A stretch of 64,000 bases of DNA from Candidatus Anaerostipes avistercoris (GCA_019119895.1 DWWD01000014.1:1-64000), one strand, 5' to 3'; numbered from the stretch's first letter, positions 45,214-54,840 are shown. Made by a program: numbers and translations. The notes: generated from the letters alone by a model not told the origin.

Positions 45214-46119
45214 TTATTCGATCACCGGGAATTTAATTTCGATGGCAAAACGGGAATCTTTCACTTCCGCCCGGATTTTCCCATTCATCCGCTCTGCGAA
45301 CTCTTTTGCGATGGAAAGACCGAGGCCTGCCGAATTTTTGCTTCTTGCCTCATCGGCTTTATAAAACCTCTCAAAAATACGCTCCGGTTCAATGGCTTCC
45401 GGATATTTTACATGATTTTCAAACCGCAGAATACACACACCATCCTTTTCCCGCAGAATAATCTTCATATGATCTTCCCCGTGATCCAGTCCGTTTTTGA
45501 TGATATTTTGTATCATTCTCCGCAGTGCTTCCTGATTGCCCATAACCGCCACCGGTTTTTGCGTTATGTCAAATTCAGGCTCAATTCCTCTTTTTGTCCA
45601 CTCATCATAATAGGAAAAAACTGTATCTTTCAGAATCCTGCTAATCAGGCACCGGTCCATTTTAAACTGATACGTTTCATTTTTCAGTTTTGTATAAGTG
45701 AACAATTCTTCCAGCATATCATTGAGGCTTCCGATTCTTTCATGGATAATTCCGATATAACGCTTCTGTTCTTTTTCATCTCCGCAGTGTTCCAGCATCT
45801 GGAAATAGCCGTCCAGCGATGTCAGCGGCGTACGGATATCATGAGAAAGATTCGTGTAAATATCTGATATCATCTGTTCTTTTTCCAGATATTTTTTCTT
45901 TTCCTGCCTGCGGATCTCCAGCAGTTCATTGAGCATATCACAAAGCGCTCCAATGTCTCCCCATTCTATCTCCCGGGAAATCATAAGATTGCTGTCATAT
46001 TTTTTCCAGAACGCAAGCTGGCGGCAGATGTTTTTCACCTGCCGCTGATATCCCCAGAGAAGAGTACATAACAATAGTATGATAATTCCTAATATAATAA
46101 TGATAAGATTCAAATTCAT
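45214..46119 (-). CDS. Sensor histidine kinase
   Basis: A 301-residue kinase with one N-terminal helix (LIIIILGIIILLLCTLLWGY), hence no sizeable external sensor. The phospho-acceptor histidine lies in NLSHDIRTPLTS, the N-box is NIIKNGLDHGED and the G-box GLGLSIAKEF. It shares one base with the ABC membrane gene. Such intramembrane kinases commonly sense peptides through a partner transporter. The cognate regulator is 1.8 kb upstream in the same run. Confidence 0.93.
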   Translation of the reverse strand: MNLNLIIIILGIIILLLCTLLWGYQRQVKNICRQLAFWKKYDSNLMISREIEWGDIGALCDMLNELLEIRRQEKKKYLEKEQMISDIYTNLSHDIRTPLTSLDGYFQMLEHCGDEKEQKRYIGIIHERIGSLNDMLEELFTYTKLKNETYQFKMDRCLISRILKDTVFSYYDEWTKRGIEPEFDITQKPVAVMGNQEALRRMIQNIIKNGLDHGEDHMKIILREKDGVCILRFENHVKYPEAIEPERIFERFYKADEARSKNSAGLGLSIAKEFAERMNGKIRAEVKDSRFAIEIKFPVIE

Positions 46120-46976
46120 TAATTAATATCCCTCTTTTGAAATACTGCTCCACACACTGCCAGAGAGCCAACGATAAACGCTGCCGCTATTACTAAGGAA
46201 GTTCTTATATCAGAAGTACCCATGACCATCGGCAGCATGGCAATTTTTCCTGTAATGGTATACTCCATCATCTGAAATCCTTCCACTCCAAGCATCTCCG
46301 CTCCATGATCCACGGCTGTGTATAAGACTGCCATCAGATCCAGACACAGACAGATGGCAAGGGCCATACTGATTACATTATTCAGTATAATGATGGTAAT
46401 CGCCATAATAAACAGCGCAAGAGCAATGTGCAGCATCATCTGTACTCCAAGATAAGGAAGAAAATCCTCTGCCGGTCCCCATCTCAGATATCCTAAAATC
46501 ACCTGGTTGCAGACTGCCTGCGCAAGGATAAATACAGCAAACAGCAGTACCGTATATATGATAACAGAAACCGCCTTCGATAAAATCAGATAAAACCGCT
46601 TCCTTGTCTGACCGCCGATGTTCTTAATGTAGCCGCACTTAAAATCCGCTGCAGAAAAGATCACGATAAAGATCACAAGGAACAGAGCCACTTCTTTTCC
46701 TTTTACGTTGGCATAAAACATATCATACACCGTAACCTTCTCTCCGGGTTTGGTAGGAAGAATCACAGAAATCCCGGCATTCATCGTGCCGCCGTCTTCC
46801 GTCTGTACTGTCGTTTCGTAATTGTCCTGCTGGATTTCCGGATCATCAAACTCGCTCTTGCACAAAACCGTTGATATGACCGTCATTGCGATAAAAACCA
46901 GCAGTATCACATAAAAACTCTTTGTTTTCGCCATCCGATAGAGGTCCATTTTAACCGTGTTTAACATGAGCCGCAC
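46119..46976 (-). CDS. ABC-2 type transporter membrane subunit
   Basis: A 285-residue protein with about six hydrophobic segments (SFYVILLVFIAMTVISTVL first). A loop of about 70 residues follows the first helix. Size and neighbours match the permease of lantibiotic-immunity-like exporters. It overlaps the ATPase gene by 26 bases. Confidence 0.82.
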   Translation of the reverse strand: MRLMLNTVKMDLYRMAKTKSFYVILLVFIAMTVISTVLCKSEFDDPEIQQDNYETTVQTEDGGTMNAGISVILPTKPGEKVTVYDMFYANVKGKEVALFLVIFIVIFSAADFKCGYIKNIGGQTRKRFYLILSKAVSVIIYTVLLFAVFILAQAVCNQVILGYLRWGPAEDFLPYLGVQMMLHIALALFIMAITIIILNNVISMALAICLCLDLMAVLYTAVDHGAEMLGVEGFQMMEYTITGKIAMLPMVMGTSDIRTSLVIAAAFIVGSLAVCGAVFQKRDIN

Positions 46977-47874
46977 CTCCCGTCAGATTCAGAAAATAAC
47001 TTTCCAGTTCTTCGCTGGTCACTGAAAGTCCTTTGACCATAATTCCAGCCTTCGCAAGTTCCATATTGATTCTGCCGCTCTCTTCCAGCCGCTCAAAAAC
47101 ATGAATATGTTCCGCATCCACAACTCTGTAATTGGTAAAACCAAGGCGGTCCAGAACAGGACAGGCTTCCTTCGGCTGGTTCAGACAAATCTCAATGCGC
47201 TCTGAGCAGCGCTCCATCAGCTCTTCCCTCGTCAGTTCCTGCAGCAGACATCCATTGTGAATGATTCCATAATCCGTCGCAATCTTTGACAATTCCTCCA
47301 GAATATGACTGGATATGATGATTGTTATATTGCGCTCATGATTCAGTGTCAGAATCGTATCTCTCACTTCCACAATACCCTGCGGATCCAGTCCGTTGAT
47401 CGGCTCATCCAGCACCAGAAAATCCGGCTCTCCCACCAGTGCCATGGCAATCCCCAGTCTTTGTTTCATTCCGAGAGAAAATTTCTTCGTTTTCTTTCGC
47501 CCGACTCCGGAAAGACCTACAATGTCCAGCAGCTCTTCTATATATCCCGGTTTTCTGATACCGCAGAATCTGCATTTTATGTTCAGATTCTCCTCTGCTG
47601 TCATATTTCCATACAGTCCCGGTCCCTCAATGAGACAGCCGATTCTGGAACGGATATCCTGAAGTTCCCTTCCTCTGCACCCGAAAATTTCAATTTCTCC
47701 TTCTGTAGGTGCCGCCAGTCCGCAGATCATCCTGAGAAAGGTCGTCTTTCCAGCGCCGTTTCTTCCGATAAATCCATAGATTGCGCCCCGGTTCACATGG
47801 ACATCCACATGGTCGACTGCCCTGTGTTTTCCAAATTGTTTTGTCAGACCATAGGTCTGCAGCAATTTTCCCAT
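46951..47874 (-). CDS. ABC transporter ATP-binding protein (bacitracin/lantibiotic resistance type)
   Basis: A 307-residue ATPase. Walker A is GRNGAGKTT, signature FSLGMKQRL, Walker B FLVLDEPINGLDP. The C-terminal extension of about 90 residues follows the BcrA-type pattern. It is flanked by a response regulator upstream, and the permease and kinase downstream. Confidence 0.92.
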   Translation of the reverse strand: MGKLLQTYGLTKQFGKHRAVDHVDVHVNRGAIYGFIGRNGAGKTTFLRMICGLAAPTEGEIEIFGCRGRELQDIRSRIGCLIEGPGLYGNMTAEENLNIKCRFCGIRKPGYIEELLDIVGLSGVGRKKTKKFSLGMKQRLGIAMALVGEPDFLVLDEPINGLDPQGIVEVRDTILTLNHERNITIIISSHILEELSKIATDYGIIHNGCLLQELTREELMERCSERIEICLNQPKEACPVLDRLGFTNYRVVDAEHIHVFERLEESGRINMELAKAGIMVKGLSVTSEELESYFLNLTGGAAHVKHG

Positions 47875-47960
47875 ATCAATTCACTCCTTTTCTTATTTGC
47901 CTTCATCTTACCGTCGAAATCCTAATGATTCGCAAATAAAAAGTAAAAAAAGAGTAAAGA

Positions 47961-48635
47961 TTATCTCTGCAGACGATATCCGATTCCCCATACCGTCTCG
48001 ATATATCCTTCATTTGTCACCTGTTTGATCTTTTTTCTGATATTGCTGATATGTACATCCAGAGTCTTCGTCTCCCCCATATAAACTTCATCCCAGGCAT
48101 ATTCAAAAATCTCTTCTTTGCTGAATACCTTTTTGGGATGGCGAAGCAGCAGTTCCAGAATGGCAAACTCCTGTTTCGTAATTTTCGGCAATTCCACTCC
48201 CCGGATTTCAATCTGAAAGGTATCTTTGTGAATCACCATATCTTTATAAGAAAGGGTCTGTGACGGCGCTTCCTGACTTTTCCGGCGCATCTGCACCTGA
48301 ACCCTTGCCAGAACTTCTTCAATATTAAACGGTTTTGTGACATAATCGTCCGCTCCGCCCTTCAGCAAATCCACTTTATCATCCAGCTGATCTTTTGCCG
48401 TCAGAACAATCACCGGCGTCTGATCCTCCTCCCGGAGAGAAGCAAGGACCTCTTCTCCCGGCATGCCCGGCAGCATCAGATCCAGCAGCACCAGCGCATA
48501 TTGTCCTCCTGCCAGCAGCCGCTTTGCCTCTGTTCCGGAATATGCCTGTTCGCAGAAATATCCTTCTTTTGTCAACGCCTCAAACAGCAGCTGATTGATA
48601 TTCCCGTCATCCTCAACGATTAAAATCTGATCCAT
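47961..48635 (-). CDS. OmpR/PhoB-family response regulator
   Basis: A 224-residue regulator. The receiver has ILIVEDDGN, the phospho-acceptor aspartate in LVLLDLMLPGMPG, and the lysine in DDYVTKPF. The C-terminal winged helix begins near residue 130 (ITKQEFAILELLLRHP). The ATG at 48635 is preferred to an in-frame start at 48659 because the conserved N-terminus begins there. It likely controls the adjacent ABC genes with the downstream kinase. Confidence 0.94.
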   Translation of the reverse strand: MDQILIVEDDGNINQLLFEALTKEGYFCEQAYSGTEAKRLLAGGQYALVLLDLMLPGMPGEEVLASLREEDQTPVIVLTAKDQLDDKVDLLKGGADDYVTKPFNIEEVLARVQVQMRRKSQEAPSQTLSYKDMVIHKDTFQIEIRGVELPKITKQEFAILELLLRHPKKVFSKEEIFEYAWDEVYMGETKTLDVHISNIRKKIKQVTNEGYIETVWGIGYRLQR

Positions 48636-48658
48636 CTCTCTTGCCTTTCCCGCCTCCA

Positions 48659-49531
48659 TTAATATGCCAGGATCTCATATCCGTCTTCTGTCACTAAAAC
48701 CTGCACTTCCCACTGAGCGGAAGGCAGCCCGTCATCGGTATATACGGTCCAGCCATCTTCATCATCCACAAAAATCTTGTCGGTTCCCATATTCACCATA
48801 GGTTCTATAGTAAACATCATGCCGGGAGCCATGACGATCCCTGTCCCCGGCTGAGAAACATAGCTCACATAAGGATCTTCATGAAATTCAATGCCCACGC
48901 CGTGTCCGCCGATTTCCCGGACGACCGTATAGCCGTTTGCTCTGGCATGTTCATGTACCGCATGTCCCATATCTCCGAGCAGTCCCCATGGTTTTACTGC
49001 ATCCAGTCCAATCTGCACACACTCTTTCGTTACTTCCACCAGCTTCTTCTTCTCCGGAGACACTTCTCCGATGCAGAACATCCTGGAGGAATCAGAAAAA
49101 TAGCCGTGATAAATGGTAGAAACATCAATATTGACAATATCCCCCTCCTGCAGAACCACATCCTCTGACGGGATACCGTGGCAGACCTGTTCATTGACAG
49201 AAGTACATACGCTTTTCGGGAATCCTTCGTAATTTAACGGTGCCGGAATAGCTCCTCTGGATGTGGTCTGCTCATATACCCAGTCGTCGATCTGCTGAGT
49301 CGTCACGCCCGGTCCGATATGCTCCGCCACATAATCCAGCACCGCAATGTTGATTTTTCCGCTTTCCCGGATTCCCTCGATCTGCTCCTTATTTTTGATC
49401 ATATCGTGGGACGGGATCAGATGACCTTCCTGGGCCATTTCTTTCAGTCTTTCATCAAACTGATAATGACATTTCTTGTATTTTTTCCCGCTCCCGCACC
49501 AGCAGGCGCTGTTTCTTCCAATTGTTTCCAT
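48659..49531 (-). CDS. map: Methionine aminopeptidase with N-terminal SEC-C zinc motif
   Basis: A 290-residue type I methionine aminopeptidase. Residues 1-25 carry a SEC-C motif (CWCGSGKKYKKCH), which commonly binds zinc and links the enzyme to ribosomes or SecA. The catalytic domain has the metal ligands in VNIDVSTIYHGYFSDSSR and EIGGHGVGIEFHEDP. The ATG at 49531 is used: GGAAG lies 10 bases upstream, while the in-frame GTG at 49540 abuts it. Confidence 0.95.
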   Translation of the reverse strand: METIGRNSACWCGSGKKYKKCHYQFDERLKEMAQEGHLIPSHDMIKNKEQIEGIRESGKINIAVLDYVAEHIGPGVTTQQIDDWVYEQTTSRGAIPAPLNYEGFPKSVCTSVNEQVCHGIPSEDVVLQEGDIVNIDVSTIYHGYFSDSSRMFCIGEVSPEKKKLVEVTKECVQIGLDAVKPWGLLGDMGHAVHEHARANGYTVVREIGGHGVGIEFHEDPYVSYVSQPGTGIVMAPGMMFTIEPMVNMGTDKIFVDDEDGWTVYTDDGLPSAQWEVQVLVTEDGYEILAY

Positions 49532-49608
49532 CGTTTTCACACTTCCTTCTTTTAATCTACTATTGCAATCCTACTACATAAAACAGGAAATAGCAAATAC
49601 GGCTGTGA

Positions 49609-49637
49609 TTGACTTTTTATTCCAACTATGCTATTTT
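49609..49637 (+). promoter_or_regulatory. Promoter of the leader RNA and CNNM-rqcH operon
   Basis: TTGACT (49609-49614), a 17-bp spacer and TATTTT (49632-49637). Transcription would start near 49644, leaving a leader of about 230 bases. Confidence 0.65.
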
Positions 49638-49643
49638 TATAGA

Positions 49644-49826
49644 TAATCAAAAATGATAGTAACTTACCAGATTATTTGAAAGGATGTGCAGCTAAGGTGG
49701 AGGACGCCTCGACGAAAGCTTATATTTTAATGAAATATTTTAAGCTTCATTCCAGATTCAGAAGATAACCGGTATGGCTTGTTTTTGACACAGGAAAAGC
49801 AAGTCATGCCTTTTTGTGTTGTTTTT
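49644..49826 (+). ncRNA. Candidate structured cis-regulatory leader (riboswitch-like) of unknown class
   Basis: The 230-base leader folds by eye into a closing helix and inner hairpins. UACC (49665-49668) can pair with GGUA (49771-49774), UUAUUU (49672-49677) with AGAUAA (49763-49768), and GAA (49678-49680) with UUC (49757-49759). Inside, AGGUG/CGCCU (49695-49699/49705-49709) and AAGCUU-rich arms (49716-49727/49733-49747) form hairpins. The 3' strand of the closing helix is also the 5' arm of the terminator, so the two folds exclude each other. I could not match it to M-box, yybP-ykoY, ydaO or fluoride riboswitches. The ligand is unknown. Confidence 0.55.
49771..49826 (+). terminator. Intrinsic terminator inside the leader (attenuator)
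   Basis: GGTATGGCTTG and CAAGTCATGCC pair over 11 bp with two G-U pairs. A T-rich stretch (49811-49826) follows. It is upstream of the CNNM gene start, so readthrough would be regulated. Confidence 0.8.
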
Positions 49827-49872
49827 AAGAACAGATTAGAATTTTTCTCATTTTGAAAGGATACATATATTT

Positions 49873-51195
49873 ATGATACAATCAGCAATTTTACTTATTA
49901 TTTTAATTTTTCTAAACGCGGTCTTCGCCAGCGCGGAAATCGCCGTAATATCTATGAATAACTCGAAACTCAAGAAAATGACTGAGGACGGGGACAAGCG
50001 TGCCGTCAAACTTTCCCGGCTTACCGACCAGCCTTCCCGGTTCCTCGCCACTATACAGGTAGCCATCACCCTTTCCGGCTTCCTGAACAGTGCTTTCGCC
50101 GCAGATAACTTCTCAGGTCCGCTGGCAAATCTGCTGTATCAGACAGGGATTCCTGTTCCGGAAAGCGTCTTAAGATCAATTTCCATGATTCTGATTACTA
50201 TCATTTTATCTTATTTCAATATTGTATTTGGTGAACTGGTTCCAAAGAGAATTGCCATGAAGAAAGCAGATTCCCTTGCGCTGGCTCTGTCAGGACTGCT
50301 CTGCGGAGTCTCTAAGTTCTTCTTTCCTCTGGTAGCTCTGCTGACAGCCTCTACCAACGGACTTCTGAGACTGCTTGGCATTAACCCGAATGACAACGAA
50401 GATACTTTGACGGAGGAAGAAATCCGCATGATGCTGATGGAAGGAAATCAGCAGGGAATTCTGGAGTCCTATGAAAATGAAATGATCCAGAATGTGTTTG
50501 AATTTGATGACATTCCTGCCCAGCAGATCTGCACCCACCGTCTGGAAGTTGACGCACTGGACGTAGATGATAATCTGGAAGAGTGGGATAAAATCATACA
50601 TTCCACACGTCACACCCATTATCCGATCTACAAAGACAACAAAGATCAGATTATAGGTATTCTGGACACAAGAGACTATTTCCGCATGGAGGTCCGAACC
50701 AAAGATACTTTAAAAAAATGTGCCATTCATCCGGTCTATTTCATTCCGGAAGATATGAAAGCGGATATCCTGTTCCAGAACATGAAAAGCAAACGTACTT
50801 ATTTTGCCGTACTGCTTGACGAACACGGAGGAATGTCCGGTATCATCACTGTGCAGGACTTAATTGAAGAACTGGTCGGCGATATGTATGAAGCCAATGA
50901 AGGCACGCCGAAAGAAAAAATTCAGCCGGTTTCTGAAAACTGCTGGAATATTTCAGGCGATGCTGAACTTGACGATGTTCAGGAAGCAGTTCAGGTGAAA
51001 CTTCCGACAGATCTGTACGATACCTTCAACGGTTTTATCTGCAGCATCATCGAAATGATTCCCCGGGACGGAGAACAATTCCAGTGTGCTTACGAAAACC
51101 TGGATATTCATGTACATAAAGTTGAAAATCATATTATCCGCGATACGACAGTAACGAAAAACCCGATCATACATCAGGAGGAAGAAGTCTCCTGA
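49873..51195 (+). CDS. CNNM/CorC-family transporter (hemolysin family, DUF21-CBS-CorC)
   Basis: A 440-residue membrane protein. Four hydrophobic segments form the DUF21/CNNM core (residues 1-190, including LIILIFLNAVFASAEIAVIS). Two CBS repeats cover about 210-330, and a CorC_HlyC domain ends the protein. Related proteins move or sense magnesium or other divalent cations. The structured leader upstream suggests control by a small ligand or ion. It is co-transcribed with rqcH 22 bases downstream. Confidence 0.92.
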   Translation: MIQSAILLIILIFLNAVFASAEIAVISMNNSKLKKMTEDGDKRAVKLSRLTDQPSRFLATIQVAITLSGFLNSAFAADNFSGPLANLLYQTGIPVPESVLRSISMILITIILSYFNIVFGELVPKRIAMKKADSLALALSGLLCGVSKFFFPLVALLTASTNGLLRLLGINPNDNEDTLTEEEIRMMLMEGNQQGILESYENEMIQNVFEFDDIPAQQICTHRLEVDALDVDDNLEEWDKIIHSTRHTHYPIYKDNKDQIIGILDTRDYFRMEVRTKDTLKKCAIHPVYFIPEDMKADILFQNMKSKRTYFAVLLDEHGGMSGIITVQDLIEELVGDMYEANEGTPKEKIQPVSENCWNISGDAELDDVQEAVQVKLPTDLYDTFNGFICSIIEMIPRDGEQFQCAYENLDIHVHKVENHIIRDTTVTKNPIIHQEEEVS

Positions 51196-51217
51196 GCAGC
51201 AACAGGAGGTAAATACA

Positions 51218-52966
51218 ATGGCATTTGACGGATTTGTCATTTCAAATATTGTAAGTGAATTACAGGATAAAATCCTCGGAGGAAGAATTTATAAAATCTA
51301 TCAGCCGGAATCCGATGAAATCACTCTGGTGATCAAAAAGGAAAAAAATACGCTGCGGCTGCATATTTCTGCCAGCGCTTCTCTCCCTCTGATTTATCTG
51401 ACGACAGAAACGAAAACTAATCCTATGCAGGCGCCGAATTTCTGCATGCTCTTAAGAAAGCATCTGAGCAATGGGCGGATTGTTTCCATCTGTCAGCCTG
51501 AATTTGAGCGTATTATTGATATTACCGTTGAACATCTGGACGAATTGGGTGATCTCTGTCAGAAACATCTGATCGTAGAACTGATGGGTAAACACAGCAA
51601 TATCATATTTACGGATTCGGAACATATGATTTTGGACAGCATCAAACATATTTCCGCAAATATAAGCTCTGTCCGGGAGGTTCTTCCCGGACGGACTTAC
51701 TGTGCTCCGCCGTCCAAAAACAAACATTCCATTCTGGATCTGACCCCTCAGTTCTTTACGAATGAAATTATTAAAAAACCGGTGAATCTCACAAAAGCTT
51801 TATATACTTCTATCACCGGCATGAGCCCGCTGATTGCCAATGAAATCTGTTACCGTGCCGGACTGGACGGAAACGATTCCACTGATTCTCTCACAGAGGA
51901 ATATGCCGGCGGGCTTTACGGACAGCTTCTTAAATTGAAGACAGCCGTTGAAGACAAAGAATACCGGCCGAACATCGTATATTATAAAGATGAACCAAAA
52001 GAATTTTCCTGCATCGCCCTGACTTCCTATGCCGACGGTGAGGAAAAAGTCTTTGATTCTATCTTTGATGTACTGATTGAGTACTTTTCTGAGAAAGAAA
52101 AATATACGAGAATGAAACAGAAATCTGCAGACCTGCGGAAAATCATACAGACAGCCCAGGAGCGGACCAGCAAAAAATATGATCTGCAGAACAAGCAGCT
52201 GAAAGATACAGAAAAAAGGGAAAAATTCAAGGTGTACGGTGAATTGATCCAGACATACGGCTATCAGCTGGAAGATCACGCAAAATCCCTGACATGTATG
52301 AACTACTATACAAATCAGGAAATCACGATTCCACTGGATCCTCACAAAACTCCACTGGAAAATGCCCAGAAATACTTTGCACGGTATAATAAACTGAAAC
52401 GAACTTATGAGGCGCTTTCCAGCCTCGTCGTAGAAACAAAAGCGGATCTGGATCACCTGGAATCCATCGCAACGTCCCTTTCCCTTTCTGAAGACGAAAA
52501 AGATCTGAATCAGATCAAGCAGGAACTGACTGATTACGGATATATCAAGAGCCGGGGACACAAGGGAGCAAAAAAGCCGAAGAAATCAAAACCCCTGCAT
52601 TATATTTCATCTGACGGCTTCCATATGTATGTGGGAAAAAATAATTATCAGAACGATGAACTGACCTTTAAATTTGCCAACGGCGGCGACTGGTGGTTCC
52701 ACGCAAAGCAAATGCCGGGATCCCATGTGATCGTCCGAAAAGAACAGGCGGAAACTCTGCCGGACGCAACCTTTGAAGAAGCAGGCCGGCTTGCCGCTTA
52801 CTATTCTCAGGGAAGACAGGCGCCAAAAGTCGAAATTGACTATATCCAACGCAGGGAGCTGAAAAAACCGCCTAAGGCAAAGCCGGGATTTGTCATTTAT
52901 CACACCAATTACTCTATGATGTGCGTCCCGGATATTTCAGATATTAAAGAAATCAAAGACAAGTAA
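51218..52966 (+). CDS. rqcH: Ribosome quality control factor RqcH (NFACT family)
   Basis: A 582-residue NFACT protein. The N-terminal domain starts AFDGFVISNIVSEL and contains MLLRKHLSNGRIV. A central coiled coil (about 290-430) is followed by the NFACT-R domain with GDWWFHAKQMPGSHV. RqcH adds alanine tails to stalled nascent chains on 50S subunits. AGGAGG precedes the ATG. Confidence 0.95.
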   Translation: MAFDGFVISNIVSELQDKILGGRIYKIYQPESDEITLVIKKEKNTLRLHISASASLPLIYLTTETKTNPMQAPNFCMLLRKHLSNGRIVSICQPEFERIIDITVEHLDELGDLCQKHLIVELMGKHSNIIFTDSEHMILDSIKHISANISSVREVLPGRTYCAPPSKNKHSILDLTPQFFTNEIIKKPVNLTKALYTSITGMSPLIANEICYRAGLDGNDSTDSLTEEYAGGLYGQLLKLKTAVEDKEYRPNIVYYKDEPKEFSCIALTSYADGEEKVFDSIFDVLIEYFSEKEKYTRMKQKSADLRKIIQTAQERTSKKYDLQNKQLKDTEKREKFKVYGELIQTYGYQLEDHAKSLTCMNYYTNQEITIPLDPHKTPLENAQKYFARYNKLKRTYEALSSLVVETKADLDHLESIATSLSLSEDEKDLNQIKQELTDYGYIKSRGHKGAKKPKKSKPLHYISSDGFHMYVGKNNYQNDELTFKFANGGDWWFHAKQMPGSHVIVRKEQAETLPDATFEEAGRLAAYYSQGRQAPKVEIDYIQRRELKKPPKAKPGFVIYHTNYSMMCVPDISDIKEIKDK

Positions 52967-52970
52967 GAAA

Positions 52971-53011
52971 ACGCCCTCAAGCAAAGGAATTCACATCCCG
53001 CCTGAGGGCGT
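52971..53011. terminator. Bidirectional terminator between rqcH and the spo0A pair
   Basis: ACGCCCTCA and TGAGGGCGT form a perfect 9-bp stem. The minus strand has the better T-run (TTTTCTT). It lies between two convergent transcripts. Confidence 0.75.
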
Positions 53012-53030
53012 CTGTTCATCTTATCATTCT

Positions 53031-53840
53031 TTATGAAGCATTCATTCTGTAATCTAATCTCATTTTATCCGCGATCAGTGCAATAAATTCTGAATTTGTC
53101 GGTTTCCCTTTGCCTGCGCTGATCGTATAGCCAAACATCTCTTCCAGGAGTTCAACCTTTCCTCTGTTCCACGCTACTTCAATCGCATGCCGGATCGCCC
53201 GCTCCACACTGCTGGAAGTTGTCTTGTACTTTTTCGCGATCGTCGGGTACAGCAGTTTCGTAATATAATTCATCATATTCACGTCTTCAATCGCCATAAT
53301 GATTCCTTCTCTTATGTACTGGTAGCCTTTTATATGCGCCGGAATTCCCAGATCCCGGATAATCTTCGTTACATCCTGCCGGATATCATACTTCGCAGTA
53401 TCAAAATTCTTCGGTCCGTCACTGTCTTTTTCCTGCTGATACTGAATCTGCTGGCTCATATATTTCATTCTCGTAATCTGTTCAATCCTGTGGAGCAGGA
53501 TATCAGGCTGGAAAGGCTTCATAATACAGTAATCAACTTCCATATGATTGATGCATTCAATTAATTTCTGCGTTCCTATAAAAGTTGTAACGATAAAGGA
53601 GGGCATATCTTTGTCACTTAGCTTTTCTCTGCATTTTTCAATGACTCCAAGTCCATCAATCATAGGCAGCATCGTATCAATGACAACGACATCAGGATGA
53701 TATTTCATAATATCTTCCACTGCTCTTACGCCATCGTTTACAACCGATGCGATTTCTAATTCATCCGCAAGCGTTTCTGCCAGTTTTTCCGATTCCGTCT
53801 GATTCGCATCTGCAATCAATACTTTTAGTTTCTTGTCCAT
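53031..53840 (-). CDS. Spo0A paralogue with divergent receiver domain
   Basis: A 269-residue Spo0A-like regulator. The receiver (1-125) keeps the phospho-acceptor D55 (VVVIDTMLP) and the lysine in IMKPF, but has IADAN where Spo0A has IADDN, so one metal-binding acid is alanine. The DNA-binding domain keeps [12 protein letters not shown] and [16 protein letters not shown], nearly as in its neighbour. The ATG at 53840 follows GAGGAGG by 12 bases. Sixty-eight bases separate it from the upstream spo0A. It could compete for 0A boxes or respond to another signal. Confidence 0.85.
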   Translation of the reverse strand: MDKKLKVLIADANQTESEKLAETLADELEIASVVNDGVRAVEDIMKYHPDVVVIDTMLPMIDGLGVIEKCREKLSDKDMPSFIVTTFIGTQKLIECINHMEVDYCIMKPFQPDILLHRIEQITRMKYMSQQIQYQQEKDSDGPKNFDTAKYDIRQDVTKIIRDLGIPAHIKGYQYIREGIIMAIEDVNMMNYITKLLYPTIAKKYKTTSSSVERAIRHAIEVAWNRGKVELLEEMFGYTISAGKGKPTNSEFIALIADKMRLDYRMNAS

Positions 53841-53908
53841 ATCTTCTTTTATCCTCCTCATGCATAATCTTTACCTAGCTACTCTATCTGAAGTATTTCT
53901 TTCCAACA

Positions 53909-54703
53909 CTATTGTATAATATCACAGCCATACTCCAGTCTTATCTTGTCTGCAATCAAAGCAATAAACTCTGAATTCGTCGGTTTTCCTTTTCCTGCAT
54001 GTACCGTATACCCAAACAGAGCGTCGATCGTATCCATTTTTCCTCTGCCCCAGGCAACTTCAATGGCATGTCGGATTGCTCTTTCGACGCGGCTGGATGT
54101 GGTATGAAATTTTTCTGCAATCGCCGGATACAGCTGTTTTGTAATGGAATTCAGAATATCCATATCATAAACAGCCATTATAATCGAATCTCTCAAATAC
54201 TGATACCCTTTAATATGAGCAGGGACTCCGATTTCGTGAATCATATTCGTCACAATGATTTCCAGCTGATTTCTTGTAATCTTTCCTGACGGATCTTTCC
54301 GGGAAACAAACGGTTTTACAGATTCTCCCCCGGCTGTCACCTGCTTTATCTTTCGGATTACCATGTTAGAATCAAACGGTTTCAGGATGAAATAGGATGC
54401 TCCCAGTTCAATGGCTTCTTCGCATACATTTTCCTGCCCCATGGCGGAAAGCATGATGACTGCCGGTTTTTTGTCAAGGTTCGCTTCCTTCAGCTTCTCC
54501 AGCACGCCGATTCCATCCAGTTTCGGCATGATGATATCAAGAAGCACAACATCCGGCTGATTGTTCTCAATCACTTCTACCGCCGTCTCGCCATTATCCG
54601 CACTGCCCACAACCTTGATATCATCATCCTGCTCCAGCAGCTGCGTCATCATCTCAACGATCCTCTGGTTGTCATCTGCGATCGCCACATTTATCTTGCT
54701 CAT
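53909..54703 (-). CDS. spo0A: Stage 0 sporulation master regulator Spo0A
   Basis: A 264-residue response regulator. The receiver has D10, D11 (IADDN), D56 (VVLLDIIMP) and the lysine in ILKPF. The C-terminal DNA-binding domain carries [13 protein letters not shown] and [17 protein letters not shown]. The ATG at 54703 is chosen: GGAGG stands 7 bases upstream. An in-frame TTG at 54769 falls in the -35 element. Phosphorylated Spo0A would switch the cell into sporulation. Confidence 0.95.
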   Translation of the reverse strand: MSKINVAIADDNQRIVEMMTQLLEQDDDIKVVGSADNGETAVEVIENNQPDVVLLDIIMPKLDGIGVLEKLKEANLDKKPAVIMLSAMGQENVCEEAIELGASYFILKPFDSNMVIRKIKQVTAGGESVKPFVSRKDPSGKITRNQLEIIVTNMIHEIGVPAHIKGYQYLRDSIIMAVYDMDILNSITKQLYPAIAEKFHTTSSRVERAIRHAIEVAWGRGKMDTIDALFGYTVHAGKGKPTNSEFIALIADKIRLEYGCDIIQ

Positions 54704-54739
54704 ATCTTGTCCTCCAATTCTGTTTTTATTTACAAGAAT

Positions 54740-54769
54740 ATTATATATTTTATCAAAGTTTACATACAA
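54740..54769 (-). promoter_or_regulatory. Promoter of spo0A
   Basis: On the minus strand: TTGTAT (54764-54769), 18 bp, TATAAT (54740-54745). It starts transcription about 30 bases before the spo0A ATG. A sigma-H element was not clearly seen. Confidence 0.6.
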
Positions 54770-54840
54770 GCCGGTATCAATCGCAATTTTTCTTCATAAT
54801 ATATTAAAATCAACATAATTTTACGTAAAATCCTTGAAAA

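Noticed and set aside
49683-49720. SAM-I riboswitch in the CNNM leader
   Set aside because: A short GGUGGAGGAC stretch resembles the SAM-I core, but the conserved helices and spacing are absent.
54703-54769. Upstream TTG start for spo0A
   Set aside because: It coincides with the -35 element; the ATG at 54703 has GGAGG and starts the conserved receiver.
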